Source of the DNA: Solimonas sp040066175
GTDB taxonomy: Bacteria > Pseudomonadota > Gammaproteobacteria > Nevskiales > Nevskiaceae
Reading direction: 5' to 3'
DNA length: 64,000 nt
NCBI RefSeq assembly: GCF_040066175.1
Contig: NZ_JBEAAM010000011.1
Span: 1 to 64,000, forward strand
Shown piece by piece: positions 12,763 through 21,489 of this stretch. Made by a program: the position numbers and the translations under genes. The notes beneath the pieces were generated by a model, which was not told the origin of the DNA, did no database searches, and worked only from the letters and a program-made list of their open reading frames with translations. Every line of letters begins with the position of its first letter. Positions within the stretch are counted from its first letter, which is position 1.

Positions 12763-15519
12763 CTAAGCTGGTTCCAGCGCCGTCGCGATCAGGTTCTTCA
12801 GCTCCGGGATGCACGAGCCGCAGTTGGTGCCGCAGCGCAGCTTGCGGCCCAGCGCGTCGGCGCTGTGGCAGCCGCCGCGGATCGCGTCGATGAGGGTGTT
12901 GCGGCCGACGCCGAAGCAGGAGCAGATCGTCGGGCCGGTGTCGGCGCCGCGGTCGGGCGGTTCGCCGATCAGCAGGCCGAGACGGTCCCGGTCTTCGAGC
13001 CGGTCCTTCGCAAACAGGCCGGACAGCCAGGCGCGCGACGGCAGGTCGGCGCGCGGCGACACGAACACGCAGGCTTCGATGCGATCCTCGACGACATGCG
13101 CCGCGCGGTACAGGCCGGCGCTGCGGTCCTCGTATTCGAGCCAGTCGGCGTCGGCGGGCGCGCCCAGCGCGCTGCGCGCGAAACCCGACCAGTCACTGAC
13201 CGTGACGCGTCCCGCCAGTTCGTAGCGCAGGAAGCGTGCGCCGGTGACGCGCGTCCACCAGGTCACGTCGCGCATCGGCACCGGCCTGCGGCTGAGCACG
13301 AAGCCGTGCCAGAGCACGGCGAAGTGCTCGACACGCACCGGCGTGTGCTTGAACTCGGGTTCGCCCGACACTGGATCGACCACCGGATTGACCAGGCTGC
13401 CGACGCGCGCGTCCGAGGCGTACTGGCCGTTCCAGTGGATCGGCACGAACACGTTGCGGCGCGGCATCTCGCCGCTGCTGCGCACGCGCGCGACCAGGCT
13501 GCCCCAGCGCGTGGTCACGCGCGCGAGATCGCCTTCGCGCACGCCGCACAGCAGGGCGTCCTGCGGGTGCAGATCGACATACGGCTCGTCGATGTGCGCG
13601 GCCAGCCGCGGCGACAGACCGGTGCGCGTCATCGTGTGCCAGTGGTCGCGCACGCGGCCGGTGTTGAGCACCAGCGGGAAGTCGTCGTCGCGCGCGTGCG
13701 CCGGCAGGCGCGGCATGGTCGGCACGAAGCGCGCGCGGCGGTCCGGGGTGTAGAACCGGCCGTCGGAGAACGGGCGGGAATCCGGAAGGGGGAATCGGGA
13801 ATCGTTGAAAGCCAAAGCATTCTGCGACGGCACGGGCCAGCGCACCGGAGCAAGAGCGTCGTACTGCTCACGTGTCATGCCGGCGAGACCACCCAGATTC
13901 AGATATCGCAAAGCATGCGGCGCCGCATCTTGCTCTTCTACGATTCCCGATTCCCGATTCCCGGCTGCGGTCAGCCGTGCATGCTCGTCGAAGATCTCAT
14001 GCGCGCCGCTGTAGCTGAACTGCGCGGTGTAACCCCAGCGCCTGCCGACTTCGGCGAGCATCCACCAGTCGGGTTTCGCCTCGCCGGGCGGTGGCAGGAA
14101 GGCGCGCTGGCGCGAGATGCGGCGTTCGGAGTTGGTGACGGTGCCGTCCTTCTCGCCCCAGGCCAGCGCCGGCAGCAGCACGTGTGCGAACGCGGTGGTG
14201 TCGGTCCGCTCCATCACGTCGGAGACGACGACCAGTTCGCACCGGGCGAGCGCGCGCTTGACCTTGTCGGCGTCGGGCAGGCTGACGACCGGATTGGTTG
14301 CCATGATCCACACCGCCTTGACCTGGCCGGCGTCGATCGCTTCGAACAGATCGACGGCCTTGTAGCCGGGACGCTCGGCGATCTTCGGGCTTTGCCAGAA
14401 GTGCTGCACCAGTGCGCGATGGTCAGCGTTGTCCAGGTCCAGGTGCGCCGCGAGCATGTTGGCCAGCCCGCCGACCTCGCGCCCGCCCATCGCATTGGGC
14501 TGGCCGGTGATCGAGAACGGGCCGGCGCCGGGCTTGCCGATGCGTCCGGTGAGCAGGTGGCAGTTGATGATGCTGTTGACCTTGTCGGTGCCGGCTGACG
14601 ACTGGTTGACGCCCATCGAGAAGGCGGTGATCGCCTTCTCCGAGCGCGCGAACAGACGGTAGAACTCACCGAGCAGCGTCTCGTCGATGCCGCATTGCTT
14701 CGCGACGCCGCGCAGGTTGCCGGCCGTGTTGTCGGCGATCGCCAGCGTGCGCGGCAGTCCGGTCGTGTGCGCATCGACGAAGGCGGTATCGACGATGCCG
14801 TGCTGGTGCAGGAACGACAGCAGACCGTTGAACAGCCAGACGTCGGTGCCGGCCCGGATCGGCAGGTGCAGGTCGGCGGCGTCGGTGGTCGCGGTGCGGC
14901 GCGGATCGACGACGACGACCTTCATCTCCGGTCGCCGTTGTTTCGCCTTGACGATGCGCTGGTACAGGATCGGGTGGCACCACGCCGTGTTCGAGCCGAC
15001 CAACACGATCAGGTCGGCGAGCTCCAGATCCGCGTAGGACACCGGCACGATGTCCTCGCCGAACGCGCGCTTGTGGCCAGCGACCGCGGACGACATGCAC
15101 AGCCGCGAGTTGGTGTCGATGTTGGCGGTGCCGACGAAGCCCTTCACCAGCTTGTTGGCGACGTAGTAGTCCTCGGTCAGCAGCTGGCCGGAGACATACC
15201 AGGCCACGGCGTCAGGGCCGTGCTCCTCGATGATCCTCTGAAATCCGGACGCCACCACATCGAGCGCGGTATCCCAAGTGACGCGCTTCAACGACTCCCG
15301 ATTCTCGATTCCCGATTCCCGTATCTGCGGATACAGCAGACGTCCGTCCGGCACCAGCGTCTCGCCGAGCGCGGCGCCCTTCACGCACAGCCGTCCGGCA
15401 TTGGTCGGATGCTGCGCATCGCCGGCGACCTCGATGCCGGAGGGCGCCAGGCGCACATCGACGCCGCAGCCGGTGCCGCAGTACGGGCAGGTGGTTTTCA
15501 CCGCGCCGCGCGCACTCAC
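12763..15519 (-). CDS. nasA: Assimilatory nitrate reductase catalytic subunit NasA
   Basis: A 918-aa molybdopterin oxidoreductase reducing nitrate to nitrite in the cytosol. Near the N-terminus is the 4Fe-4S motif CPYCGTGCGV with a further Cys in GRLCVKG. The DMSO-reductase-type Mo-MGD domains follow (GSNTAWCHPI, GVNQSSAGTDKVNSI, TGQPNAMGGREVG), and a C-terminal BFD-type 2Fe-2S domain (ICSCFGVG...CGTNCGSCIPEL) receives electrons from the adjacent FAD protein. The GTG start overlaps the upstream stop (GTGA). Three short segments absent from the family fold (around ESGIENRESL, GNRESGIVEE and FNDSRFPLPDSR) are encoded by GGGAATC-type repeats and keep the frame. Last gene of the narK operon. Confidence 0.94.
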   Translation of the reverse strand: MSARGAVKTTCPYCGTGCGVDVRLAPSGIEVAGDAQHPTNAGRLCVKGAALGETLVPDGRLLYPQIRESGIENRESLKRVTWDTALDVVASGFQRIIEEHGPDAVAWYVSGQLLTEDYYVANKLVKGFVGTANIDTNSRLCMSSAVAGHKRAFGEDIVPVSYADLELADLIVLVGSNTAWCHPILYQRIVKAKQRRPEMKVVVVDPRRTATTDAADLHLPIRAGTDVWLFNGLLSFLHQHGIVDTAFVDAHTTGLPRTLAIADNTAGNLRGVAKQCGIDETLLGEFYRLFARSEKAITAFSMGVNQSSAGTDKVNSIINCHLLTGRIGKPGAGPFSITGQPNAMGGREVGGLANMLAAHLDLDNADHRALVQHFWQSPKIAERPGYKAVDLFEAIDAGQVKAVWIMATNPVVSLPDADKVKRALARCELVVVSDVMERTDTTAFAHVLLPALAWGEKDGTVTNSERRISRQRAFLPPPGEAKPDWWMLAEVGRRWGYTAQFSYSGAHEIFDEHARLTAAGNRESGIVEEQDAAPHALRYLNLGGLAGMTREQYDALAPVRWPVPSQNALAFNDSRFPLPDSRPFSDGRFYTPDRRARFVPTMPRLPAHARDDDFPLVLNTGRVRDHWHTMTRTGLSPRLAAHIDEPYVDLHPQDALLCGVREGDLARVTTRWGSLVARVRSSGEMPRRNVFVPIHWNGQYASDARVGSLVNPVVDPVSGEPEFKHTPVRVEHFAVLWHGFVLSRRPVPMRDVTWWTRVTGARFLRYELAGRVTVSDWSGFARSALGAPADADWLEYEDRSAGLYRAAHVVEDRIEACVFVSPRADLPSRAWLSGLFAKDRLEDRDRLGLLIGEPPDRGADTGPTICSCFGVGRNTLIDAIRGGCHSADALGRKLRCGTNCGSCIPELKNLIATALEPA
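13776..13806. repeat. GGGAATC tandem repeat (family R3) inside nasA, copy 1
   Basis: Degenerate units GGAATCC, GGAAGGG, GGAATCGGGAATC are read in frame on the - strand as part of nasA, giving the NDSRFPLPDSR segment. They lie between conserved blocks of the protein and add roughly 10 residues. Confidence 0.8.
13941..13964. repeat. GGGAATC tandem repeat (family R3) inside nasA, copy 2
   Basis: Three near-perfect units of GATTCCC in a row, in frame within nasA, encoding the GNRESGIVE stretch on the - strand. Confidence 0.85.
15292..15320. repeat. GGGAATC tandem repeat (family R3) inside nasA, copy 3
   Basis: Units of GACTCCC/GATTCTC/GATTCCC/GATTCCC in frame near the nasA N-terminus, encoding RESGIENRESL on the - strand, directly before the conserved VTWDTALD segment. 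Confidence 0.85.
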
Positions 15520-16832
15520 GCCGCGGCCTCGCAGTAACTGCGCCCGAACACGAGGCGGTTGCGGAACGCGGACACGTCGGCCCGCTTCTGCATCAACTCG
15601 AAGTACCACGGTCCGTCGGCGACGTCGCCGTAGAGCACGACGCCGTGGATGCGGTTGTCCTTGAGCACGAGACGCTTGTACGCGCCGCGCCGCGGGTCGG
15701 AGAACACCAGATCCTCGGTGTGCGGTCCGCCGATGAAGTCGCCGGCGGAGAACAGGTCGATGCCGGTGACCTTGAGCTTGGTCGAGGTCGCGGTCTGCAC
15801 GTAGCGGCGGTGGCCGTGTCCGGCGAGATGCGTTGCACAGACGCGCGCCTGGTCCCAGATCGGCGCGACCAGTCCGAAGGTGGCCTTGCGGTGCTGCACG
15901 CACTCGCCGACCGCGTAGATGCGCGGGTCGGACAGCGTCTGCAGCGTGTCATCGACGACCAGCGCGCGCTCGCAGTGCAGGCCGGCCGCCTGCGCCAGGT
16001 CGATGTTCGGGCGGATGCCGACCGCCATCACGACCAGATCGGCCTCGATCTCGCTGCCGTCCTTGAAGCGCAGGCCGCGCACGCGCGGCCCCCTCGCCCC
16101 CGGCCCCGCTCCCGCTTGCGGGAGAGGGGAGTCGGAGGAGGTGCCGAGAATCTCTGCGGTGTTCGTTTCGAGCCGGATCGTCAAACCTCGCTTCTCCAGC
16201 GCCTGCTTGAGCAAGGCCGCCGCCGGCTTGTCGAGCTGGCGCTCCATCAGGCTGTCCATGACGTGGACGACGGTGACGTCCATGCCCTGGCGCAGGAGGC
16301 CATTGGCGGCTTCGAGCCCGAGCAGGCCGCCGCCGATGACCACCGCTTTGCGGTGGTCGCGCGCGGCCGCGAGCATCGTCTCGACGTCCTGGAGGTCGCG
16401 GAACGCGATCACGCCGGGCAGGTCGGCGCCGGGCACCGGAATCATGAACGGCTTCGATCCGGTCGCCAGCAGCAGACGGTCGTAGCCGACCTCGCGGCCC
16501 GACTTCGACTTCACGACGCAGCGGCGACGGTCGATCGCGACGACCGGATCGCCCGCGTGCAGCGTGATGCCGTGGGCGGCATACCACTCGCGCGTGTGGA
16601 TCATGATGTCCTCGACGGTCTTTTCGCCGGCGAGCACGGGCGACAGGAGGATGCGGTTGTAGTTGCCGTGCGGCTCGGCGCCGAACACGGTGATGTCGTA
16701 CAGCGCCGCGTCGAGCTTGAGCAGTTCCTCGACCGTGCGCATGCCGGCCATGCCGTTGCCGACGACGACGAGACGCGGCCTGGGCCGGGCCTTCGTCACG
16801 GGCAGCACGGCATCGGGGACCGGCAGGTTCAT
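15516..16832 (-). CDS. NasC-like FAD/NAD(P)H oxidoreductase of nitrate reductase
   Basis: A 438-aa pyridine-nucleotide disulfide oxidoreductase equivalent to the N-terminal FAD half of NirB. It has the FAD-binding start VVVGNGMAGMRTVEELL, the ATG segment LLLATGSKPF, the NAD(P)H site VVIGGGLLGLEAANGL and YAVGECVQH with the FAD-contact Asp replaced by Glu, as in NirB. It lacks a sirohaem domain, so its role next to nasA is most likely to deliver NAD(P)H electrons to NasA, like Klebsiella NasC; this is inferred from context. It overlaps nirD (ATGA) and nasA (GTGA). A repeat of family R4 is read in frame near residue 245. Confidence 0.85.
   Translation of the reverse strand: MNLPVPDAVLPVTKARPRPRLVVVGNGMAGMRTVEELLKLDAALYDITVFGAEPHGNYNRILLSPVLAGEKTVEDIMIHTREWYAAHGITLHAGDPVVAIDRRRCVVKSKSGREVGYDRLLLATGSKPFMIPVPGADLPGVIAFRDLQDVETMLAAARDHRKAVVIGGGLLGLEAANGLLRQGMDVTVVHVMDSLMERQLDKPAAALLKQALEKRGLTIRLETNTAEILGTSSDSPLPQAGAGPGARGPRVRGLRFKDGSEIEADLVVMAVGIRPNIDLAQAAGLHCERALVVDDTLQTLSDPRIYAVGECVQHRKATFGLVAPIWDQARVCATHLAGHGHRRYVQTATSTKLKVTGIDLFSAGDFIGGPHTEDLVFSDPRRGAYKRLVLKDNRIHGVVLYGDVADGPWYFELMQKRADVSAFRNRLVFGRSYCEAAA
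16090..16130. repeat. GGGAGAGGG-type repeat (family R4) inside the FAD reductase gene
   Basis: Inverted arms CCCCTCGCCC and GGGAGAGGGG around CCGCTCCCGCTTGCGGGAG. The repeat is read in frame and adds a proline/glycine-rich loop (SPLPQAGAGPGARGPR) between two strands of the protein. Confidence 0.75.
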
Positions 16833-17179
16833 GCGGCGACCTGCACGCGGCCGTCGGCGACGCGCACCCGATACGTGCGTACCGACACCGCCGGGTCCTC
16901 GATGCACGCGCCGGTGGCCAGATCGAAGTGCTGCTTGTAGATCGGCGAGGCGACCACCCGGCGCTCGCCGAGATTGCCGAGCAGGCCGCGCGACAGCACG
17001 TTCGCGCCCGAGAACGGATCACGGTTGTCGATCGCGTAGAGATGTTCGCCGTCCGTGCCCGCCAGGCGGAACACGGCGATCTGCGTGGCGCCGACCAGCG
17101 CGCAGACGCCGGTGTTCGGCCAGATCTCCTCGACGCCGCAGATGTCGATCCAGCTCGCTTCCATGGTCGATCCGTCCAT
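16829..17179 (-). CDS. nirD: Nitrite reductase small subunit NirD
   Basis: A 116-aa Rieske-fold small subunit of the cytosolic NADH nitrite reductase. It follows the family layout WIDICGVEEIWPNTGVCALV, then QIAVFRLAG, LYAIDNRDPFSGANVLSRG, SPIYKQHFDLATGACIED and a final VRVADGRVQV. The Rieske cysteine/histidine cluster ligands are absent, as is normal for NirD. The ATG overlaps the nirB stop by one base (TGATG). Confidence 0.93.
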   Translation of the reverse strand: MDGSTMEASWIDICGVEEIWPNTGVCALVGATQIAVFRLAGTDGEHLYAIDNRDPFSGANVLSRGLLGNLGERRVVASPIYKQHFDLATGACIEDPAVSVRTYRVRVADGRVQVAA

Positions 17180-19752
17180 CACGCCGGCTCCGCCACGACC
17201 GCGATGCCCTTGAAGCGCGCCTTCTCCTCGATCGTCGCCGGCCGGATCTGCGCGCGTTCCTCGACGAACAGCACGTCGGCGTCCGGCAGGTCGCTGTTGA
17301 CGAAGTGACGGAAACGGGCGCGCGCCTCGCGGCTCTCGACCGCCTTCTTCCACTCGCAGGCGTAGGTATCGACGACGTGCTGCATCTGCGCTTCCAGCTC
17401 GGCCGCGATGCCGAGCGCGTCGTCGATGATCACGCGCTTCAGGTAGTCGAGGCCGCCCTCGAGGTTCTCGCGCCAAGTGCTGGTGCGCTGCAGGCGGTCG
17501 GCGGTGCGCACGTAGAACATCAGGAAGCGGTCGATGAACCGGATCAGCGTGGCCTTGTCGAGGTCCGATGCGATCAGCTCGGCGTGGCGCGGCTTCATGC
17601 CGCCGTTGCCGCAGACGTAGAGGTTCCAGCCCTTCTCGGTGGCGATGACACCGACGTCCTTGCCCTGCGCCTCGGCGCACTCGCGTGTGCAACCGGACAC
17701 CGCGAACTTGAGCTTGTGCGGCGCGCGCAGGCCCTTGTAGCGGTTCTCGATCTCGATGGCGAGCCCCACCGAGTCGCCGACGCCGTAGCGGCACCAGGTG
17801 CTGCCGACGCAGGACTTCACGGTGCGCACGGCCTTCGCATAGGCATGGCCGGACTCGAAGCCGGCCGCGATCAGCTCCTCCCAGATCGCCGGCAGCTGTT
17901 CGACGCGGGCGCCGAACAGGTCCACCCGCTGGCCGCCGGTGATCTTGGTGTACAGCCCATATTTCTTGGCGACCTGGCCGACCGCGATCAGGCCGTCCGG
18001 CGTCACTTCGCCGCCGGCCATGCGCGGCACCACCGAGTAGGTGCCATCCTTCTGGATGTTGCCGAGGAAGTAGTCGTTGGAATCCTGCAGCGCGGCCTTG
18101 TCCTTCTCCAGCACGAAGCCGTTCCAGCACGAAGCGAACACGCTGGCGGCGACGGGCTTGCAGATGTCGCAGCCCAGGCCCCGGCCATGCTTGCGCAGCA
18201 GCTCGTCGAAGGTTTCGATCTTGCCGACACGCACCAGGTGATAGATCTCCTGGCGCGAGTGCGCGAAGTGTTCGCAGACATGGTTGTTGACCGCCATGCC
18301 CCGCTTCTTCATCTCGGACTTCATCACCTGCGTCGCCAGCGGCACGCAGCCGCCGCAGGACGTGCCCGCCTTGGTGCAGGACTTGATCGCGCCGATCGTC
18401 GTCGCGCCGGCGCCGACCGCCGCGCAGATCTGGCCCTTCGACACGTTGTTGCAGGAGCAGATCTGCGCGGCGTCCGGCAACTGGTCCACGCCCAGGCCCG
18501 GCTTCCGGCCGCCGGAGTCCGGCAGGATCAGGAACTCCGGCCGCTCCGGCAGCTCGATCTGGTTGAGCATCATCTGCAGCAGCGTGCCGTACTCGTCGGC
18601 GTCGCCGACCAGCACGCCGCCGAGCAGGCGCTTGCCGTCCGCCGAGGTGACGAGCTTCTTGTACACCTGCCGGCGCTCGTCGGTGAACACGTAGGCGCGG
18701 CTGCCGGGTGTGGCGCCCTGCGCATCGCCGAGGCTGGCGACATCGACGCCCATCAGCTTGAGCTTGGTGCTCATGTCGGCGCCGGTGAATTCGGGCGGCG
18801 CTGTCGCGCCGCCCGCGTGGGACGTGAGATGTGAGACGTGGGATACCAGATGTGCCGCGCAGACGCGCGCCATCTCGTAGCCCGGCGCGACCAGGCCAAA
18901 GATCTTGCCGTTCCACAGTGCGCATTCGCCGATCGCGTAGATGTCCGGATCGAGCGTGCGGCAGAAATTGTCGATGACGATGCCGCCGCGCGGACCGACG
19001 CCCAGCTCCGAGGACCTGGCCAATTCGTCGCGCGGGCGGATGCCGGCGGAGAACACGATCATGTCGGTCTCCAGTGCGGACCCATCCGCGAACTTCATCC
19101 TGTGCCGGCAGGAATCCCCATCGACGATCTCGACCGTGTTCTTCTGCGTGTGCACGGTCACGCCCAGGTCCTCGATCTTCTGGCGCAGCACGCGGCCGCC
19201 GCCGTCATCGACCTGCACCGCCATCAGGCGCGGCGCGAACTCGACGACATGCGTCTGCAGGCCCATGTCGCGCAGTGCCTTGGCGCATTCCAGGCCGAGC
19301 AGGCCGCCGCCAACCACCACGCCGACCTTCGAGCGGCTGCCCGCGGCGGTCATCGCCTCCAGGTCCTCGATCGTGCGGTAGACGAAGCAGCCTTCGCGGT
19401 CCTTGCCCGGCACCGACGGCACGAAGGGATAGGAACCGGTGGCGAGCACCAGCTTGTCGTAGTGCAGCGTCTCGCCTGTGGATGTGCGGACTTCCTTGCG
19501 GCTGCGGTCGATGCTCGTGGCCTTCGCGTTGAGACGCAGCACGAGATTGTTGCGGTCGAAGAAGCCCGGTTCGACCAGCGACAGCTGATCCGCGCTCTTG
19601 CCGGAGAAGTACTCCGACAGGTGCACGCGATCGTAGGCCGGGCGCGGCTCTTCGCAGAGCACGGTGATGTCGAGGTCCGGGATGCCCTTGGCGGTCAGTT
19701 CCTCGAGCAGTCGATGACCCACCATCCCGTTGCCGATGACGAGTAGTTTCAT
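17179..19752 (-). CDS. nirB: Nitrite reductase (NADH) large subunit NirB
   Basis: An 857-aa enzyme reducing nitrite to ammonium with NADH. It has FAD and NAD(P)H sites at the N-terminus (VIGNGMVGHRLLEEL; VVVGGGLLGLECAKAL), BFD-type 2Fe-2S motifs (ICSCNNVSKG; CTKAGTSCGGC; a second GCDICKP), then the sirohaem/4Fe-4S domain with the ligand pairs CVGSTWC and CTREC. Its 13-base distance from narK and overlap with nirD place it second in the narK-nirBD-FAD-nasA operon. A repeat-encoded insertion (HLVSHVSHLTSHAGG) separates ARVCAA from the conserved FTGADMSTKLK block. Confidence 0.95.
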   Translation of the reverse strand: MKLLVIGNGMVGHRLLEELTAKGIPDLDITVLCEEPRPAYDRVHLSEYFSGKSADQLSLVEPGFFDRNNLVLRLNAKATSIDRSRKEVRTSTGETLHYDKLVLATGSYPFVPSVPGKDREGCFVYRTIEDLEAMTAAGSRSKVGVVVGGGLLGLECAKALRDMGLQTHVVEFAPRLMAVQVDDGGGRVLRQKIEDLGVTVHTQKNTVEIVDGDSCRHRMKFADGSALETDMIVFSAGIRPRDELARSSELGVGPRGGIVIDNFCRTLDPDIYAIGECALWNGKIFGLVAPGYEMARVCAAHLVSHVSHLTSHAGGATAPPEFTGADMSTKLKLMGVDVASLGDAQGATPGSRAYVFTDERRQVYKKLVTSADGKRLLGGVLVGDADEYGTLLQMMLNQIELPERPEFLILPDSGGRKPGLGVDQLPDAAQICSCNNVSKGQICAAVGAGATTIGAIKSCTKAGTSCGGCVPLATQVMKSEMKKRGMAVNNHVCEHFAHSRQEIYHLVRVGKIETFDELLRKHGRGLGCDICKPVAASVFASCWNGFVLEKDKAALQDSNDYFLGNIQKDGTYSVVPRMAGGEVTPDGLIAVGQVAKKYGLYTKITGGQRVDLFGARVEQLPAIWEELIAAGFESGHAYAKAVRTVKSCVGSTWCRYGVGDSVGLAIEIENRYKGLRAPHKLKFAVSGCTRECAEAQGKDVGVIATEKGWNLYVCGNGGMKPRHAELIASDLDKATLIRFIDRFLMFYVRTADRLQRTSTWRENLEGGLDYLKRVIIDDALGIAAELEAQMQHVVDTYACEWKKAVESREARARFRHFVNSDLPDADVLFVEERAQIRPATIEEKARFKGIAVVAEPA
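18817..18847. repeat. ACGTGAGATGTGAGACG-type repeat (family R5) inside nirB
   Basis: Alternating GACGTGAGATGTGAGACGTG units in frame within nirB, encoding the SHVSHLTSH segment on the - strand. Only this copy was noticed in the window. Confidence 0.7.
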
Positions 19753-19764
19753 GACGATCTCCGT

Positions 19765-21117
19765 TCAGGCCGCCGCGGCTTCGCGTTCGGCGAGCGCCTG
19801 CTGGTAGAGGTGCTCCTCGCGGGTCTTGTGCGCGGCGGTGAAGCGCACCGCGATCGCGCACAGCGACGAGACGGTGACGAACACGCCGAGCAGGAACAGG
19901 CATTCCTGCATGCTGGCCGCGCCCTTCATCAGGAAGCCCGCGGCCACCGCACCGACGTTGCCGCCCGCGCCGATGATTCCGGCAACGCCGCCCAGGGCAT
20001 CGCGATCGACGAAGGGCACCAGCGCGTAGGTCGCGCCGCAGGCCATGTGCGTGAACAGGCCGAAGGTCACCATGGCGACGACCGCGATCGCGGCGCCGCC
20101 GGCCTGGGCGAACCACAGCAGGCCCAGGCCCTCGCCGACGATCAGCACGAACAGCAGCAGGCCGCGGCCGTCGAGGCCGTAGCGACGTGCGACGCGATCG
20201 GAGACGATGCCGCCGAGCGCACGCGCGAACAGCGCCAGCAGGCCAAAGACGCCGGCGGCGAGGCCCGCGGTCTTCAGCGACAAGCCGAACTGATCGACGT
20301 AGTAGCTCGCCGCGATGTTATGGATGAAGATCTCGACGCCGAAGCAGGCGCCGTAGGTGACGAACAGCATCCAAACGCGGTAGTTCGCGCAGGCGCGCTT
20401 GAAGCTGGTCCAACCGACCTTCTTGCCATTACTCGGCAGCAGTCCGGTGGCGCGCAGCGCGCCGTAGTCGCCGGCCGGGCAGTCCTGCGTGTAGCGCCAG
20501 TACAGAACGGCGACCACGAGCATGAGGATGCCGGGCGTGAGCAGCGCGACGCGCCAGCCCAGCGTCTGCTCGACGCCGAGCCAGACCAGCGCCGCGAGCA
20601 GCAGCGGCATCAGCGTCTGCGTCGCGCCGCCGCCGGCATTGCCCCAGCCCGCAGCCGCGGCATTGGCGGTGCCGACGACGTTGGGCGCGAACATCACCGA
20701 GGTGTGGTACTGGGTGATCACGAAGCTCGCGCCGATCGCGCCGATCAGCAGACGGAAGAACAGGAAGCTCTCGTAGCTCTGCGCCGCGGCGACGCCGAAC
20801 ACCGGGATGCTGCCGAGGACGAGCAGGCCGGTGTAGGCCCTGCGCGGTCCGAACTTGTCGCACAGCGGACCGATGATCAGGCGCACCAGGATGGTCACCG
20901 CGACCGCGGCGATATTGATGTTGGCGATCTGGTCCTTGGTCAGGCCGAACTCACCCTTGATCACCGGCATCAGCGGCGCGCAGGCGAACCAGGCGAAGAA
21001 GCAGACGAAGAACGCCAGCCAGCTCAGGTGAAAGGCGCGCATCTGCGGCGTCGCCAGGCTGAACAGCTGGATCGTGGTGGCCTTGGCGAGGTTCTGCGCT
21101 GCGTGCGGTGCCGACAT
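19765..21117 (-). CDS. narK: NarK/NasA-type nitrate/nitrite MFS transporter
   Basis: A 450-aa major-facilitator protein with twelve hydrophobic segments. Typical NarK features are ATPQMRAFHLSWLAFFVCFFAWFA (first helix), a cytoplasmic loop GPLCDKFGPRRAY, the nitrate-signature helix GWGNAGGGATQ and, in the second half, GIIGAGGNVGAV. It imports nitrate for assimilation beside the NrtABCD system. ATG at 21117 with GGAAAAG upstream; a longer ORF would run into the terminator of the leader. First gene of the nitrate/nitrite reductase operon, controlled by the sigma-54 promoter and ANTAR leader directly upstream. Confidence 0.93.
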   Translation of the reverse strand: MSAPHAAQNLAKATTIQLFSLATPQMRAFHLSWLAFFVCFFAWFACAPLMPVIKGEFGLTKDQIANINIAAVAVTILVRLIIGPLCDKFGPRRAYTGLLVLGSIPVFGVAAAQSYESFLFFRLLIGAIGASFVITQYHTSVMFAPNVVGTANAAAAGWGNAGGGATQTLMPLLLAALVWLGVEQTLGWRVALLTPGILMLVVAVLYWRYTQDCPAGDYGALRATGLLPSNGKKVGWTSFKRACANYRVWMLFVTYGACFGVEIFIHNIAASYYVDQFGLSLKTAGLAAGVFGLLALFARALGGIVSDRVARRYGLDGRGLLLFVLIVGEGLGLLWFAQAGGAAIAVVAMVTFGLFTHMACGATYALVPFVDRDALGGVAGIIGAGGNVGAVAAGFLMKGAASMQECLFLLGVFVTVSSLCAIAVRFTAAHKTREEHLYQQALAEREAAAA

Positions 21118-21132
21118 GATCTTTTCCGGGGC

Positions 21133-21181
21133 AATAAAAAGGCGCCCATGCATCGGTCCTCAGGACCGAGTCATGGACGCC
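21133..21181 (-). terminator. Leader terminator (attenuator) of the narK operon
   Basis: On the - strand GGCGTCCATG pairs with CATGGGCGCC (ten pairs, one G-U), enclosing a second hairpin TCGGTCC/GGACCGA, followed by TTTTTATT. It lies only 15 bases before the narK ATG, so read-through is needed for expression. Its 5' arm is shared with hairpin P2. Confidence 0.9.
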
Positions 21182-21236
21182 GTTGTCCAGTATCGAGTGT
21201 CCGACGCAGGGTCCTCGACACGGCCGCCGTTGGCCG
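21174..21236 (-). promoter_or_regulatory. ANTAR (NasT) target: twin hexaloop hairpins of the narK leader
   Basis: P1 (21221-21236) is CGGCC-AACGGC-GGCCG and P2 (21174-21189) is TGGAC-AACGGC-GTCCA. Both have six-base loops with A at position 1 and G at position 4, the pattern bound by ANTAR proteins. Formation of P2 removes the terminator's 5' arm. Confidence 0.88.
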
Positions 21237-21264
21237 ATGTCGATGCGCCGACCACGCGTCTCCC

Positions 21265-21279
21265 GCAAGCGTCGTGCCA
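21265..21279 (-). promoter_or_regulatory. Sigma-54 promoter of the narK operon
   Basis: TGGCACG-N4-TTGC on the - strand, a full match to the -24/-12 consensus, just upstream of the hexaloop leader. Transcription would start about 12 bases downstream. Confidence 0.88.
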
Positions 21280-21348
21280 GCTTTTGTGCGCCGTACTTGC
21301 GTGAAAACGTGTGCAACAGACCATCCTGATGCACCGCAGGCGAGCGGT

Positions 21349-21369
21349 GACGCACGCTCATGGTGCGTC
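21349..21369. promoter_or_regulatory. Candidate NtrC enhancer site upstream of narK
   Basis: GACGCAC-N7-GTGCGTC, a perfect 7-bp inverted repeat that fits the NtrC pattern GCAC-N7-GTGC, about 80 bases upstream of the -24/-12 element, the distance usual for enhancer binding. Confidence 0.6.
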
Positions 21370-21396
21370 GTGATAGGCAATCAGCCACGGCCAGAC

Positions 21397-21481
21397 CGTC
21401 ATGCCCGCGCAGGCGGGCATCCAGTGCGCGCCGCGGCGCAGCGATGCGTGCCTCGTGGAGTCCCGCATTCGCGGGAATGAT
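21397..21481. repeat. Dispersed palindromic repeat, family R1 (copy 2)
   Basis: TCATGCCCGCGCAGGCGGGCA and TCCCGCATTCGCGGGAATGA in the same paired layout as the copy at 9934. It lies between the end of nrtCD and the narK promoter and could act as a transcription-end or mRNA-end structure. Confidence 0.9.
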
Positions 21482-21489
21482 GAGTTTCT

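Noticed and set aside
12148..14598. 816-aa + strand frame covering mobA, modE and nasA regions
   Set aside because: It crosses three well-supported genes in another frame; only the 119-aa ModE frame has a fold.
21300..21345. Second NtrC-like site (CACCG-N8-CGGTG) upstream of narK
   Set aside because: Spacing does not fit GCAC-N7-GTGC; the site at 21349 does.
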